A stretch of 14,578 bases of DNA from Thalassolituus sp. (GTDB taxonomy: Bacteria > Pseudomonadota > Gammaproteobacteria > Pseudomonadales > Oceanobacteraceae), in contig JARGOI010000019.1 in assembly GCA_029212275.1 (NCBI GenBank), forward strand, positions 1-14,578, in the 5' to 3' direction. Positions within the stretch are counted from its first letter, which is position 1. Each line of letters opens with the position of its first letter. Made by a program: the position numbers and the translations under genes. Shown here piece after piece: positions 1-7,761 of the stretch. The notes below the pieces were generated by a model. The model made no database searches. It saw only the letters and a list, made by a program, of their open reading frames with translations, and was not told the origin of the DNA.

Positions 1-2
1 TC

Positions 3-800
3 TCTCTTCCAGCAATTATCCTCCCTTATGTTATGGCCGTTGCTGATATGGGCGGTGAAAAGCATGCTTTAAAGGTGACAGAACTCACTAATGACTCAAC
101 ACTATTTACGGTTCTGACGTACAGTAAAATGTCGGGTAATCATCAGTATGATCGTGTCGCAAAACTGTTAGATTGCACTAAATACGATGCTATTCTAATG
201 CAAGAAATACCTGATATGGACGAACTATTGCAAGCACATCCAGAATTGACGGAAACATGCAATATTTCATACGTTGGCATTAGATACAAATCCCTTGCTT
301 TATTTACACCGCATAAAATAGTGTTCGAACAACCCTCGAAGGACGGTAATCTATTTGTCATACAGTCTGATGTTCTTGGTCAGGTTGCGTTATTGACCAA
401 TCGGGTGGACAAATCCTTGAATCAACCCGTCAGAATACAGATTCAGCAAGTATCGAATATGTTGGATCAATTGAAAGGAGTGGTTGAAGTGAACGAGGTC
501 ATGCCAACTATCGTTGCTGGCGATTTTAACTCCACACCATTCAACACGGTTCATTTTCTTATGCGCCAAGAAATGGCGTATGCAAAACCCAACGGATTTA
601 TGAATCAAACATTTACTTTCCCAGCAGAAGGTCGTCGTATAGGGTTTCTTGGACCACTTATACGTATAGATCATATATTTTATAGGAATATGGCACTTGA
701 AACGGCAGAAGTGCTTGATGATAGTTATGGCTCAGACCATTACCCCGTGAAAGCAGAATTTAGGCTACCTCGTCAAGAGATTAACAAGGATTCCGAATGA
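3..800 (+). CDS. Endonuclease/exonuclease/phosphatase-fold protein, 5' partial
   Basis: The reading frame is open to the window edge, and the codons before the ATG at 33 read as a hydrophobic segment (LPAIILPYV). The true start is therefore probably upstream, and the protein likely has an N-terminal membrane region. Numbered from the ATG at 33, EEP-superfamily motifs appear in order: VLTYS (27-31), LMQEI with E58, GDFN (163-166), RIDHIF (211-216) and SDHYPV (234-239). These are the usual metal-binding and phosphoryl-cleavage motifs of DNase I-like enzymes. Two family positions look changed: the usual Asn of the TYN motif is Ser31, and the usual TH of the middle motif reads TN (122-123), so the general-acid His may be missing. 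The stop overlaps the next start (ATGA), which implies translational coupling to the glycosyltransferase. The substrate is unknown; a phosphoester in polysaccharide or lipid metabolism is inference. The fold is fairly certain, the activity is not. Confidence 0.8.
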   Translation, partial: SLPAIILPYVMAVADMGGEKHALKVTELTNDSTLFTVLTYSKMSGNHQYDRVAKLLDCTKYDAILMQEIPDMDELLQAHPELTETCNISYVGIRYKSLALFTPHKIVFEQPSKDGNLFVIQSDVLGQVALLTNRVDKSLNQPVRIQIQQVSNMLDQLKGVVEVNEVMPTIVAGDFNSTPFNTVHFLMRQEMAYAKPNGFMNQTFTFPAEGRRIGFLGPLIRIDHIFYRNMALETAEVLDDSYGSDHYPVKAEFRLPRQEINKDSE

Positions 801-1723
801 ACAGTTCACCTCAACTCAGCATTATTCTGGTGTCTTACAACACAAGAGATTACACGTTGCGTGCCCTTCATTCCTTATATGAAGAAACAACCTCGACCAA
901 ATTTGAAGTGATATTGGTCGATAACGACTCCAAGGATGGTTCCTTTGAGGCTGTGCAAGAGCAATTCCCACAAGTTCAGGTCTTTCAGACCGGAGAAAAT
1001 CTCGGTTTTGCCGGTGGGGTGCATTATGGTGTAGCACGCAGCAGTGCCCCTATGCTGTTGTTACTTAATCCGGATACGGTCGTTATCGACCGAGCGGTAG
1101 ATAATCTTTATAACTTTGCTCAACAAAACTCTTCAAATGGTATTTGGGGTGGCGTTACTCTCAATAATGACATGACTCTGAATACACAACATGCTTGGTC
1201 ACGACACAACTTTACGTCATTAATATTCAGTGCTTTTGGTTTAAGTAGAATATTTAGCGATAGCTGCTTTTTTAATAAAGCAAACTATGGTTGCTGGAAG
1301 CGAGACACGGTAAAAGAGGTTGACGTATTGTCCGGTTGTTTCTTTATGACACCTAGAGATCTATGGAATAAACTCGGTGGTCTTGATGTCAGCTTTTTCA
1401 TGTACGCTGAAGAAGCTGATTACTGTCTCAAGGCAAGCAAACTTGGTTATCAGCCTATTGTGACACCCGATGCGCGATTAATACATCACGGCGGCGTTAG
1501 CCATGCCAATCTTGCGGCAAAACAAATAAAGCTTCTTAGAGGTAAAGTTGAACTGATCAAAAGACACGACAGTGGCTTAACGAAGAAAATATATATTGGA
1601 CTTATTTGGCTTTATTCCTTTAATAAGGTTCTAGAAAGCAAATTGTTCAAATCAGGTACTGCAGAAGCAGCTGAATGGAAAAAGGTATTCTTGGAGCGTG
1701 CTACTTGGATGAAGGGATATTAA
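797..1723 (+). CDS. Family 2 glycosyltransferase, rhamnosyltransferase-like
   Basis: A 308-residue cytoplasmic GT-A glycosyltransferase of the WbbL/rhamnosyltransferase type. It begins with the nucleotide-binding strand SIILVSYN (8-15), then VDND (41-44), ENLGFAGG (67-74) and the metal-binding motif as NPD (91-93), which is the usual variant of DXD in this group. The acceptor-side motifs SGCFFM (179-184) and YAEEADYC (203-210, acidic catalytic-base region) follow. The length is normal for the family. It probably transfers a sugar, plausibly L-rhamnose from dTDP-rhamnose given the rml genes in the window, to a lipid-linked oligosaccharide. The donor is inferred from context only. The start at 797 overlaps the previous stop by 4 bp, with AAGGA about 7 bases upstream. 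The next gene begins 4 bp after its stop. Confidence 0.88.
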   Translation: MNSSPQLSIILVSYNTRDYTLRALHSLYEETTSTKFEVILVDNDSKDGSFEAVQEQFPQVQVFQTGENLGFAGGVHYGVARSSAPMLLLLNPDTVVIDRAVDNLYNFAQQNSSNGIWGGVTLNNDMTLNTQHAWSRHNFTSLIFSAFGLSRIFSDSCFFNKANYGCWKRDTVKEVDVLSGCFFMTPRDLWNKLGGLDVSFFMYAEEADYCLKASKLGYQPIVTPDARLIHHGGVSHANLAAKQIKLLRGKVELIKRHDSGLTKKIYIGLIWLYSFNKVLESKLFKSGTAEAAEWKKVFLERATWMKGY

Positions 1724-1727
1724 TTTT

Positions 1728-2174
1728 ATGCGATTTATCACTAAAAAAATATGGTGGTTTGTCCACGTAACTTTACGTTATTTAATTTTAGATTTGAGAA
1801 TATCCGTTCTTCGGAATATTTACGGTATGAATATTGGTAATGGTGTGAAAATATCATTAAAGGCTAAACTTGATAAAACTAACCCTAAGGGTATCTTTGT
1901 AGGTGATGATACTTATATAGCTTTCGATGCTGCGATTCTTAGCCATGATATGACAAGAAATATTCATAAAGATGTCGTCATAGGTAAAAGATGTTTTATC
2001 GGCGCACGTTCTATAATACTTCCGGGGGTGACGATCGGTGATGAAGTAGTTGTTGCAGCAGGATCTATTGTAACGAGAGATATTCCATCAAATAGTTTAG
2101 TAGCAGGAAATCCTGCCAAGGTTTTGAGAGTTGTACATACTAAAAAATTAGGAATAATTATTACAAATGATTAG
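1728..2174 (+). CDS. Short left-handed beta-helix acyltransferase
   Basis: A 148-residue hexapeptide-repeat protein. Residues 1-35 are basic and hydrophobic (IWWFVHVTLRYLILDL), which may place it at the inner membrane. Hexapeptide turns run from about residue 36 to 134, ending in the typical IILPGVTIGD, VVAAGSIVTRDIP and SLVAGNPAKVLR. His73 in LSHD is the likely catalytic base of the acetyl-CoA-dependent O-acetyltransferase group (WcaB/WcaF/LacA-like). It probably acetylates a sugar of the repeat unit; the sugar and position cannot be read. It is shorter than most such enzymes (about 180-220 residues), mainly at the N-terminus. The Shine-Dalgarno is weak (GGGA about 13 bases upstream), consistent with coupled translation in an operon. 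Its last 8 bp overlap the polymerase gene. Confidence 0.82.
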   Translation: MRFITKKIWWFVHVTLRYLILDLRISVLRNIYGMNIGNGVKISLKAKLDKTNPKGIFVGDDTYIAFDAAILSHDMTRNIHKDVVIGKRCFIGARSIILPGVTIGDEVVVAAGSIVTRDIPSNSLVAGNPAKVLRVVHTKKLGIIITND

Positions 2175-3381
2175 TCCAGGAAATTTCAGGTTAGCTCTCT
2201 TGTTGTTATTTCTTGGAGTTTGCATCCCAGCGACAATCACTTTTAATCTAGGAAGTTTAGTTCTTACTCCCCTTAGGATAGTTTCTTTTTACTTATTTTT
2301 AGTTTCTGCCCCCTACGTACTAAATACTTGGTCTAAAAACAGAGTCTTAAAGTATCTTGATATTTTGGTTCTGATTCATGTTTTGTGGGCATATATTGCG
2401 ATGATGAAAAATCACGGTTTGGGTGAAGGAATTGAGGGTGGAGGGTTTTATACTGTTGATTTTCTTCCATTTTACATGCTTGGGAGACTAATTGGATTGA
2501 ATAGTAATTACGTTAAGGTGTTTGCTAAAGCTGTATTGATTGTAGCGGGTTTTTTATTACCATTTGCTTTGATTGAGTGCATTTGGGGTATAAATTTGAT
2601 TAAAGAACTTTTGGGTCAACCAACAGATTTTTTTGAACAAAGAATGGGTTTGAATCGAACATATTCTTCTTTTTCACACCCTATACTTTTTGGTATGTTT
2701 TCAAGTAGTCTACTTGGAATGTTATGGTTTTCTCTACCTGGAAATAAAAAAGTTCTTTCAATAATTATATTATTATTGTGCACTCTCACTGCTTTATCTA
2801 GTGCGCCAATTCTTATGTTTTTCTTTCAGTTGTCGCTGGTTGTTTGGGGTGCACTAATGAAAAATAATCCACGCAAATGGAAACTTGTTCTATGGGGTAG
2901 CGTAAGTGCCATTTTGTTTATCGAAATACTTTCTCCTGCCGGATTTATTCGTTGGGTAATTGTTAATATGACGTTCAATTCTCAAACAGGATACTATCGA
3001 CTTTTAATCTGGGAATTTGGATCTGCAGAAGCATGGAGGCACCCGATTTTTGGTATTGGATATCACGATTGGGTAAGGCCTGGATATATGAATAACGATA
3101 CTGTAGATAATTTTTGGTTATTGCAGTCTATGAGATATGGTTTGCCAAGTACAATCTCATTAATCTCTGTTTTATTAGCTTCGGTTATAGCTGTTAGCAA
3201 ATCACAACTAGAAGAGTGGAAATCAATAAAACAAGGTTGGATAATATCAATAGTTGGATTTGTGATAGTGGGGATGACAGTTCATTTATGGAGTTCAGCT
3301 TTTTCAATTTTTGCATTAATGATTGGTATTGGTGTAAGTATAGGGTTTAGAAGACCTAATTCAAATATAAGAACGAATTAG
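2167..3381 (+). CDS. O-antigen polymerase/ligase-family membrane protein (Wzy-like)
   Basis: A 404-residue polytopic inner-membrane protein with about ten to twelve hydrophobic helices. The pattern fits the O-antigen polymerase/ligase family: the segment LNRTYSSFSHP (162-172) before a helix pair, then a large periplasmic loop with GYYRLLIWE (275-283), HPIFGIG (292-298) and TVDNFWLLQSMRYGLPS (312-328). The last two are characteristic of Wzy_C/PF04932-type proteins. It likely joins undecaprenyl-linked repeat units in the periplasm. Position beside a flippase and sugar-modifying genes favours polymerase (Wzy) over ligase (WaaL), but sequence alone does not separate the two. The start overlaps the preceding stop by 8 bp. 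The gene is AT-rich with TTT, ATA and TTA codons common, unlike the rml genes. Confidence 0.82.
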   Translation: MISPGNFRLALLLLFLGVCIPATITFNLGSLVLTPLRIVSFYLFLVSAPYVLNTWSKNRVLKYLDILVLIHVLWAYIAMMKNHGLGEGIEGGGFYTVDFLPFYMLGRLIGLNSNYVKVFAKAVLIVAGFLLPFALIECIWGINLIKELLGQPTDFFEQRMGLNRTYSSFSHPILFGMFSSSLLGMLWFSLPGNKKVLSIIILLLCTLTALSSAPILMFFFQLSLVVWGALMKNNPRKWKLVLWGSVSAILFIEILSPAGFIRWVIVNMTFNSQTGYYRLLIWEFGSAEAWRHPIFGIGYHDWVRPGYMNNDTVDNFWLLQSMRYGLPSTISLISVLLASVIAVSKSQLEEWKSIKQGWIISIVGFVIVGMTVHLWSSAFSIFALMIGIGVSIGFRRPNSNIRTN

Positions 3382-3402
3382 AACTTAGGTGATATTTATA
3401 TA

Positions 3403-4809
3403 ATGAAACCGTCGGGCAAGAAAGAGCTTTTGTTAGCACAGATAGTGATGTCTGTATGTTCTTTTCTTCGTAGTATTCTTATCGCAAGAGCGCTAGGTGT
3501 AGAAAATTTTGGTGTTGCATCTACTTTTGCTGTAGTAATTTCTTTTATTGAAATGTCAACAGATATAGCTCTAGATCGATTTATAATACAATATCGTTTT
3601 GGATATAATAGACGTGTATTGTCATCTATTCATGGGTTGATGATTATACGTGGACTTATAACATCACTTGTTTTGTTTTTTTCTGCTCCACTTATTGCTG
3701 CCTTATTTTCATTGCAAGACTTTCTGTGGGCATATCAAGTTTTGGCATTTATCCCAATGGTTAAATCATTTACAAACTTTGATTATGCGCGACAGCAAAA
3801 GCAACTTGACTATAAAACTTTTGCTATGATGGAGGGTATTCCTCATGTGATTTCTACTATCGCTTTAGTGCCACTTCTATACTTTTCAGTTGATCCATCA
3901 GTTGTTATATGGGTAACTTTTTTAAACTATGCTGGATTTGCATTTTTCTCTCATCTTAGATCAAAAGTTAACTACAGAGTAACTTTTGATTATGTTTTGA
4001 CCATGAAAGTATTGGGGTTCTCCTTACCGTTAATATTAAATGGATTTTTATTGTTTCTGATTTTGCACGGTGACAGAGTAATTGTTGGTCATTTTTACAC
4101 AATGAGTAGTCTCGGTATATATGCTGCTGTATTTTCTTTATTCAGTGTACCTATTTTATTTAGTCAAAGGTTAATGTCAGCATTATATACACCTGTGCTA
4201 GCTCGACATGCAAATGCTTTAAGTAAAGAAAAATATTCTGAAGCAGCATCCATATCAAGCATTCTTTGCGGTTTTCTAGCTATCAATGGTATGTTGGGAT
4301 TCTCAATTTTGGGTGGCCCTGTAATCGCTCTGGTATATGGGGATGAATTTTCAGCGAGTAAGATTATTATTTATGCATTAGCTTTATCTTCAGCTATTCG
4401 AATATTAAGAGTGCCTTCTTCGTTTATATCCTTATCACAAGGTAAAAGTAAGTTCGTGTTGTACGTCAGTCTAATTAGGTCGTCGGGAGTGATATTTGCG
4501 ATAATATTTGCATCAATTGGTTATCCTTTGGAATATGTGGCAGTTTCTTCAGCAATTGGTGAAATATTAGCAATAATTTTCTCATTTTTATTTTTAAATA
4601 TGCTTCCATTGAAGTTTTTGAATAAAGCTGTTTTTCGGGATTTGATTTTTTTCATTTTTGTTGCTTTATTTTGCTACCTACTAACAATTATAGATGATTT
4701 GTCAGTTATGCATTATGTTTCATTATATTTTACTTCGTTGATAGTTGTTATTCTATATTATTATATTTTTCATCGAAAATTTATTGGAAGGAAAGATGGT
4801 GAATATTGA
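3403..4809 (+). CDS. wzx: Wzx-type oligosaccharide flippase
   Basis: A 468-residue membrane protein with about 12-14 hydrophobic helices and the layout of the polysaccharide-transporter branch of the MOP superfamily. The N-terminus is diagnostic: SFLRSILIARALGVENFG (21-38), the RxxLIAR.LG..xFG pattern of Wzx/RfbX proteins, followed by an amphipathic region with DYARQQKQLDYKTFAM. It should flip lipid-linked repeat units across the inner membrane for polymerisation by the neighbouring Wzy-like protein. The start has AGGTGA at 3387-3392, 10 bases upstream, and a 21 bp gap from the previous stop. The 3' end overlaps the acyltransferase start by 14 bp. Base composition is AT-rich like the polymerase gene. 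Length is usual for the family. Confidence 0.87.
   Translation: MKPSGKKELLLAQIVMSVCSFLRSILIARALGVENFGVASTFAVVISFIEMSTDIALDRFIIQYRFGYNRRVLSSIHGLMIIRGLITSLVLFFSAPLIAALFSLQDFLWAYQVLAFIPMVKSFTNFDYARQQKQLDYKTFAMMEGIPHVISTIALVPLLYFSVDPSVVIWVTFLNYAGFAFFSHLRSKVNYRVTFDYVLTMKVLGFSLPLILNGFLLFLILHGDRVIVGHFYTMSSLGIYAAVFSLFSVPILFSQRLMSALYTPVLARHANALSKEKYSEAASISSILCGFLAINGMLGFSILGGPVIALVYGDEFSASKIIIYALALSSAIRILRVPSSFISLSQGKSKFVLYVSLIRSSGVIFAIIFASIGYPLEYVAVSSAIGEILAIIFSFLFLNMLPLKFLNKAVFRDLIFFIFVALFCYLLTIIDDLSVMHYVSLYFTSLIVVILYYYIFHRKFIGRKDGEY
4786..4792 (+). promoter_or_regulatory. Ribosome binding site that sets the OafA-like start
   Basis: GGAAGGA lies inside the 3' end of the flippase gene, just ahead of ATG 4796. 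The frame is open further upstream to an ATG at 4745, but that start has no Shine-Dalgarno and would add 17 residues. The site supports translation from 4796, with a 14 bp overlap with the flippase gene. Confidence 0.6.
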
Positions 4810-5947
4810 AATAATATATATATTAGTTTTGTCGGTATCTTTAATTGTGCCCGCCTTATTTGTTTTATTTATGGGAGAGAGATTATCTTATTTCGTTCCT
4901 ATTCATAAGGATGGTAGATATGTGTCAATTGATGGTATTAGAGGTGTCTTGGCTTTAATGGTAATGGCCCATCATATAATTATTAACTACTATTGGAGAA
5001 CATCAGGAAAATGGGTGGCTCCCAATCATTTTATTGAAAATATTGGTGTTGTTGCAGTCTCTTTATTTTTTATCATTACAGGATTTCTTTTTTTTGGGAA
5101 GATTTTTTCTAGTACTCCTGATTGGAAAAAATTATTCATTTTACGGTTTTTTAGAATATACCCGTTATATTTTTTAGCCATTCTATTTGTTATTTTTTGG
5201 TCATTCATTCTTGGGTCTGGTATTGGTTTTGGAATTTTAGATTTCTTAGAGTCGTTTACGAGATGGATACTTTTTGCTGTGGGTGGAAGTGCAGGAGATT
5301 TTTTTGATTACTCTAATACTCAATTAGTAATTGCAGGAGTCCAATGGACACTAAAGTATGAGTGGTTTTTTTACCTTTGTCTGCCTATATTCTTTTATAT
5401 TTTTCGTCCGAGTATGATTGTTTTTTACATTTTTTCATTTGCTATTATGATATTAGCGATAATGGATGTTTCATTTTTAAAATTAAATGTAAGATTTATA
5501 TTGCTTTTCTTTTGTGGTGGATTGTCTTACGTTTTTTTAAAAGATGTAGTTGTCGAAGGTAAATTACGATTATTCTTAAATCTTGTAGCGATTTTGTTGT
5601 TTTTCTCTTCATTGGTTCTTAACCGAGAGACACATTTAGGTTGGCTTGCTCAAACGTTAGCGATCTGGATGTTCTTTTCACTTTTAGTCGTGAAATGTGA
5701 TTTTTTCGGTCTGCTAAGCCTGAAAATAATGAGAATACTTGGTGAGATAAGTTATTCGATATATCTAATTCATGGAACTGTGATTTTTAGTTATTTCTAT
5801 TTCTTCCCTGTAGAACAGGGCGAAACATTATTGGAGTATTCTCAATCCACACCAATAATATCCGCTCTTGTTGTCTTATTTTCAATTGTTACGTTTTACG
5901 GTGTAGAACGTCAAGGCATGAACTTAGGAAAGCGATTTTCGAGTTAA
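4796..5947 (+). CDS. OafA/YrhL-type membrane O-acyltransferase
   Basis: A 383-residue acyltransferase family 3 (PF01757) integral membrane protein with about ten helices. Numbered from 4796, an extra N-terminal helix (6-26) precedes the family start motif SIDGIRGVLALMVMAHH (44-60), with R49 and H59/H60. FFIITGFLF (91-99) and RFFRIYPLY (117-125) follow. WTLKYEWFFYLCLP and, near the end, LGEISYSIYLIHG complete the family pattern. It should take acyl groups, usually acetyl, from the cytoplasmic side and transfer them to polysaccharide on the periplasmic side. There is no C-terminal SGNH domain, so it is the short single-domain form. It is one of three acyltransferases in the locus. Its stop overlaps that of the convergent gene by 4 bp, leaving no room for a terminator between them. 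Sequence is strongly AT-rich. Confidence 0.9.
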   Translation: MVNIEIIYILVLSVSLIVPALFVLFMGERLSYFVPIHKDGRYVSIDGIRGVLALMVMAHHIIINYYWRTSGKWVAPNHFIENIGVVAVSLFFIITGFLFFGKIFSSTPDWKKLFILRFFRIYPLYFLAILFVIFWSFILGSGIGFGILDFLESFTRWILFAVGGSAGDFFDYSNTQLVIAGVQWTLKYEWFFYLCLPIFFYIFRPSMIVFYIFSFAIMILAIMDVSFLKLNVRFILLFFCGGLSYVFLKDVVVEGKLRLFLNLVAILLFFSSLVLNRETHLGWLAQTLAIWMFFSLLVVKCDFFGLLSLKIMRILGEISYSIYLIHGTVIFSYFYFFPVEQGETLLEYSQSTPIISALVVLFSIVTFYGVERQGMNLGKRFSS

Positions 5948-6534
5948 ATTAAAGATCGGATAACTTTTGCGGGTGTACCGGCAGCAAGTGAGTTTTCTGG
6001 AATATCCTTTGTTACCACTGAGCCCGCAGCTATTACTGAGCAGTCACCTATGTTTACTCCAGGTAGAATGATCGTACCAGCGCCTATCCAACAACCTTCA
6101 CCTATTTTAATAGGTAATATTTGTACTCCGCTAGTAGCTGGCAATAGACCGGACTTATCTTGTGAGTGTTTTCTGTTTTCGCCTGTTAAAAAGCAATTCT
6201 GAGAAACTCCGCTATTTTTACCAATTAATACTGGACCAATAACTATAGTACCAATTCCAATTCGTGAGTTTTCTTCCATTCTTACTTCACCGTGATAGGA
6301 ATTTATTACAGCTCTGGATTCGATTCGTGCGTTCTTCTCTAAAGTTAATTTGTATACTTCAGGTTGTTGTTTAAAACTGATTTTTTTACCTATGTCCAAT
6401 CTGGCATCGATTGCAATGGAAGTATTCTCACCTCTATTTAATCTTGTTAGCCGATAAAAAACTTGCTCTATTAACCTGGCTGAGTGTTTTGTAAGGTCTC
6501 TTCCTAAAAGCTTTACATTTTTTACAATTTTCAT
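5944..6534 (-). CDS. Left-handed beta-helix O-acetyltransferase
   Basis: A 196-residue hexapeptide-repeat acetyltransferase of the WbbJ/maltose-acetyltransferase type. It has a short basic N-terminus (1-35), hexapeptide coils from about residue 40, and an insertion loop around 118-138 (GENRKHSQDKS) whose His123 is a plausible catalytic base. The coils resume as IGEGCWIGAGTIILPGV and VIAAGSVVTKDIP and end in SLAAGTPAKVIR. The family uses acetyl-CoA in the cytoplasm. The acceptor is probably a sugar on the lipid-linked intermediate, as inferred from the locus. It follows rmlB after 17 bp on the same strand, with AGGATA upstream as a weak ribosome site, so the two are probably co-transcribed. 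It ends tail-to-tail with the OafA-like gene. Confidence 0.87.
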   Translation of the reverse strand: MKIVKNVKLLGRDLTKHSARLIEQVFYRLTRLNRGENTSIAIDARLDIGKKISFKQQPEVYKLTLEKNARIESRAVINSYHGEVRMEENSRIGIGTIVIGPVLIGKNSGVSQNCFLTGENRKHSQDKSGLLPATSGVQILPIKIGEGCWIGAGTIILPGVNIGDCSVIAAGSVVTKDIPENSLAAGTPAKVIRSLI

Positions 6535-6551
6535 AAGTTTATTAATTTATC

Positions 6552-7613
6552 CTATTTTTCACCTAGTCTGTCTAATTTGTAACTTCCTGATAGAACATTG
6601 TTCCACCAAGTTGTGTTAGACAAATACCATTCAACTGTCGCTTTAAGGCCGGTGTTGAAAGTCTCTTTAGGCTTCCAGCCTAGTTCCTTTTCTATTTTTG
6701 ACGCATCAATGGCATAACGTAGGTCGTGCCCAGGACGGTCTTTTACAAACTTAATCAGGTCTTTGTAATGCTCTATACCTCCTGGCTTTTTAGGAGCAAG
6801 CTCTTCAAGAAGGCTACAAATGGTTTCAACAACGTGTAGGTTTGTCTGCTCGTTATGGCCACCAATGTTATAGGTTTCGCCGATAACACCTTTGGTGACA
6901 ACTTCATACAATGCGCGCGCATGATCTTCAACATACAGCCAGTCACGAATTTGTTGACCGTCTCCGTAAACTGGTAACTGTTTGCCTTGCAAGGCATTAA
7001 GAATGATGTGGGGTATCAGTTTTTCGGGAAAGTGATAGGGTCCATAGTTGTTCGAGCAATTAGTGACGATAATCGGTAACCCGTAGGTTCTGTTCCATGC
7101 TCGTACTAAATGATCAGATGCAGCTTTAGAGGCAGAGTAGGGGGAGCTAGGAGCATAAGGTGTCTCTTCAGTGAAAAGATCATCAGTTCCTTCTAAGTCA
7201 CCATAAACTTCGTCTGTGGATATATGATGAAAACGGAAGGCATGTTTCCTTTCTTCTGGCAGTTGTACCCAGTACCCACGAGTAACTTCCAGTATGTTAA
7301 ACGTACCAACGACGTTGGTTTCGATAAACTCACCAGGGCCGTCAATTGACCGGTCTACGTGGCTTTCTGCTGCTAAGTGCATCACTGCGTCGGGTTGATG
7401 GAGTTCAAAAACGCGTGTCAATTCTGCTTTATCGCATATGTTGACTTGCTCAAAGGCATATCGATCAGAGTCTGAGATGCTTGCGAGAGACTGGATATTG
7501 CCTGCGTAGGTAAGACAGTCTACATTTACTACGCTATCTACTGTGTTATTGATGATGTTTCTGACGACCGCGCTGCCGATAAAACCAGCGCCACCGGTAA
7601 CAAGTATTTTCAT
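6552..7613 (-). CDS. rmlB: dTDP-glucose 4,6-dehydratase
   Basis: Second enzyme of dTDP-L-rhamnose synthesis; it converts dTDP-glucose to dTDP-4-keto-6-deoxyglucose with bound NAD+. With the start chosen at 7613 it has 353 residues, the usual length. Visible features are the Rossmann motif GGAGFIG (7-13), AAESHVDRSI (81-90), STDEVYGD (132-139; T133, D134 and E135 catalytic) and YSASK (159-163, catalytic Tyr and Lys). An in-frame ATG at 7622 would add three residues; the internal one gives the family's standard MKILVTGG start, and both share a weak GGA-type ribosome site. A possible -10 box TATAAC (complement of 7658-7663) lies upstream with no good -35. rmlB stands apart from rmlA, rmlC and rmlD, on the opposite strand and about 4.8 kb away, next to a lyase gene. 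Its composition matches the other rml genes rather than the AT-rich block. Confidence 0.97.
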   Translation of the reverse strand: MKILVTGGAGFIGSAVVRNIINNTVDSVVNVDCLTYAGNIQSLASISDSDRYAFEQVNICDKAELTRVFELHQPDAVMHLAAESHVDRSIDGPGEFIETNVVGTFNILEVTRGYWVQLPEERKHAFRFHHISTDEVYGDLEGTDDLFTEETPYAPSSPYSASKAASDHLVRAWNRTYGLPIIVTNCSNNYGPYHFPEKLIPHIILNALQGKQLPVYGDGQQIRDWLYVEDHARALYEVVTKGVIGETYNIGGHNEQTNLHVVETICSLLEELAPKKPGGIEHYKDLIKFVKDRPGHDLRYAIDASKIEKELGWKPKETFNTGLKATVEWYLSNTTWWNNVLSGSYKLDRLGEK

Positions 7614-7727
7614 TAGGGCCATTCCGTTGTTTTTCTTAAGCTTTAGAATGGAGAGATGTTATAGGAATTTCTTACAAGGCTGAAGCTCAGATGTCAGCTT
7701 TGCTTTAAAAAAATAGGTATAACCATC

Positions 7728-7741
7728 CCACATCCATGTGG
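7728..7741 (-). terminator. Short hairpin after the first lyase gene
   Basis: CCACAT-cc-ATGTGG is a perfect inverted repeat 20 bp beyond the lyase stop. On the minus strand an AT-rich stretch with a seven-T run follows about 14 bases later (7708-7714 region). The stem is short and the T-run is not adjacent, so it is at best a weak terminator or attenuator between the lyase gene and rmlB. Confidence 0.25.
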
Positions 7742-7761
7742 TGAGGAGACATGTTTTGGTG

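Noticed and set aside
143..674. Reverse-strand open frames inside the first gene
   Set aside because: They lie wholly within the EEP-fold gene, have no motifs or ribosome sites, and the forward frame has clear family motifs.
4745..4795. Upstream ATG as the start of the OafA-like gene
   Set aside because: It has no ribosome site and would overlap the flippase by 65 bp, while ATG 4796 has GGAAGGA directly upstream.
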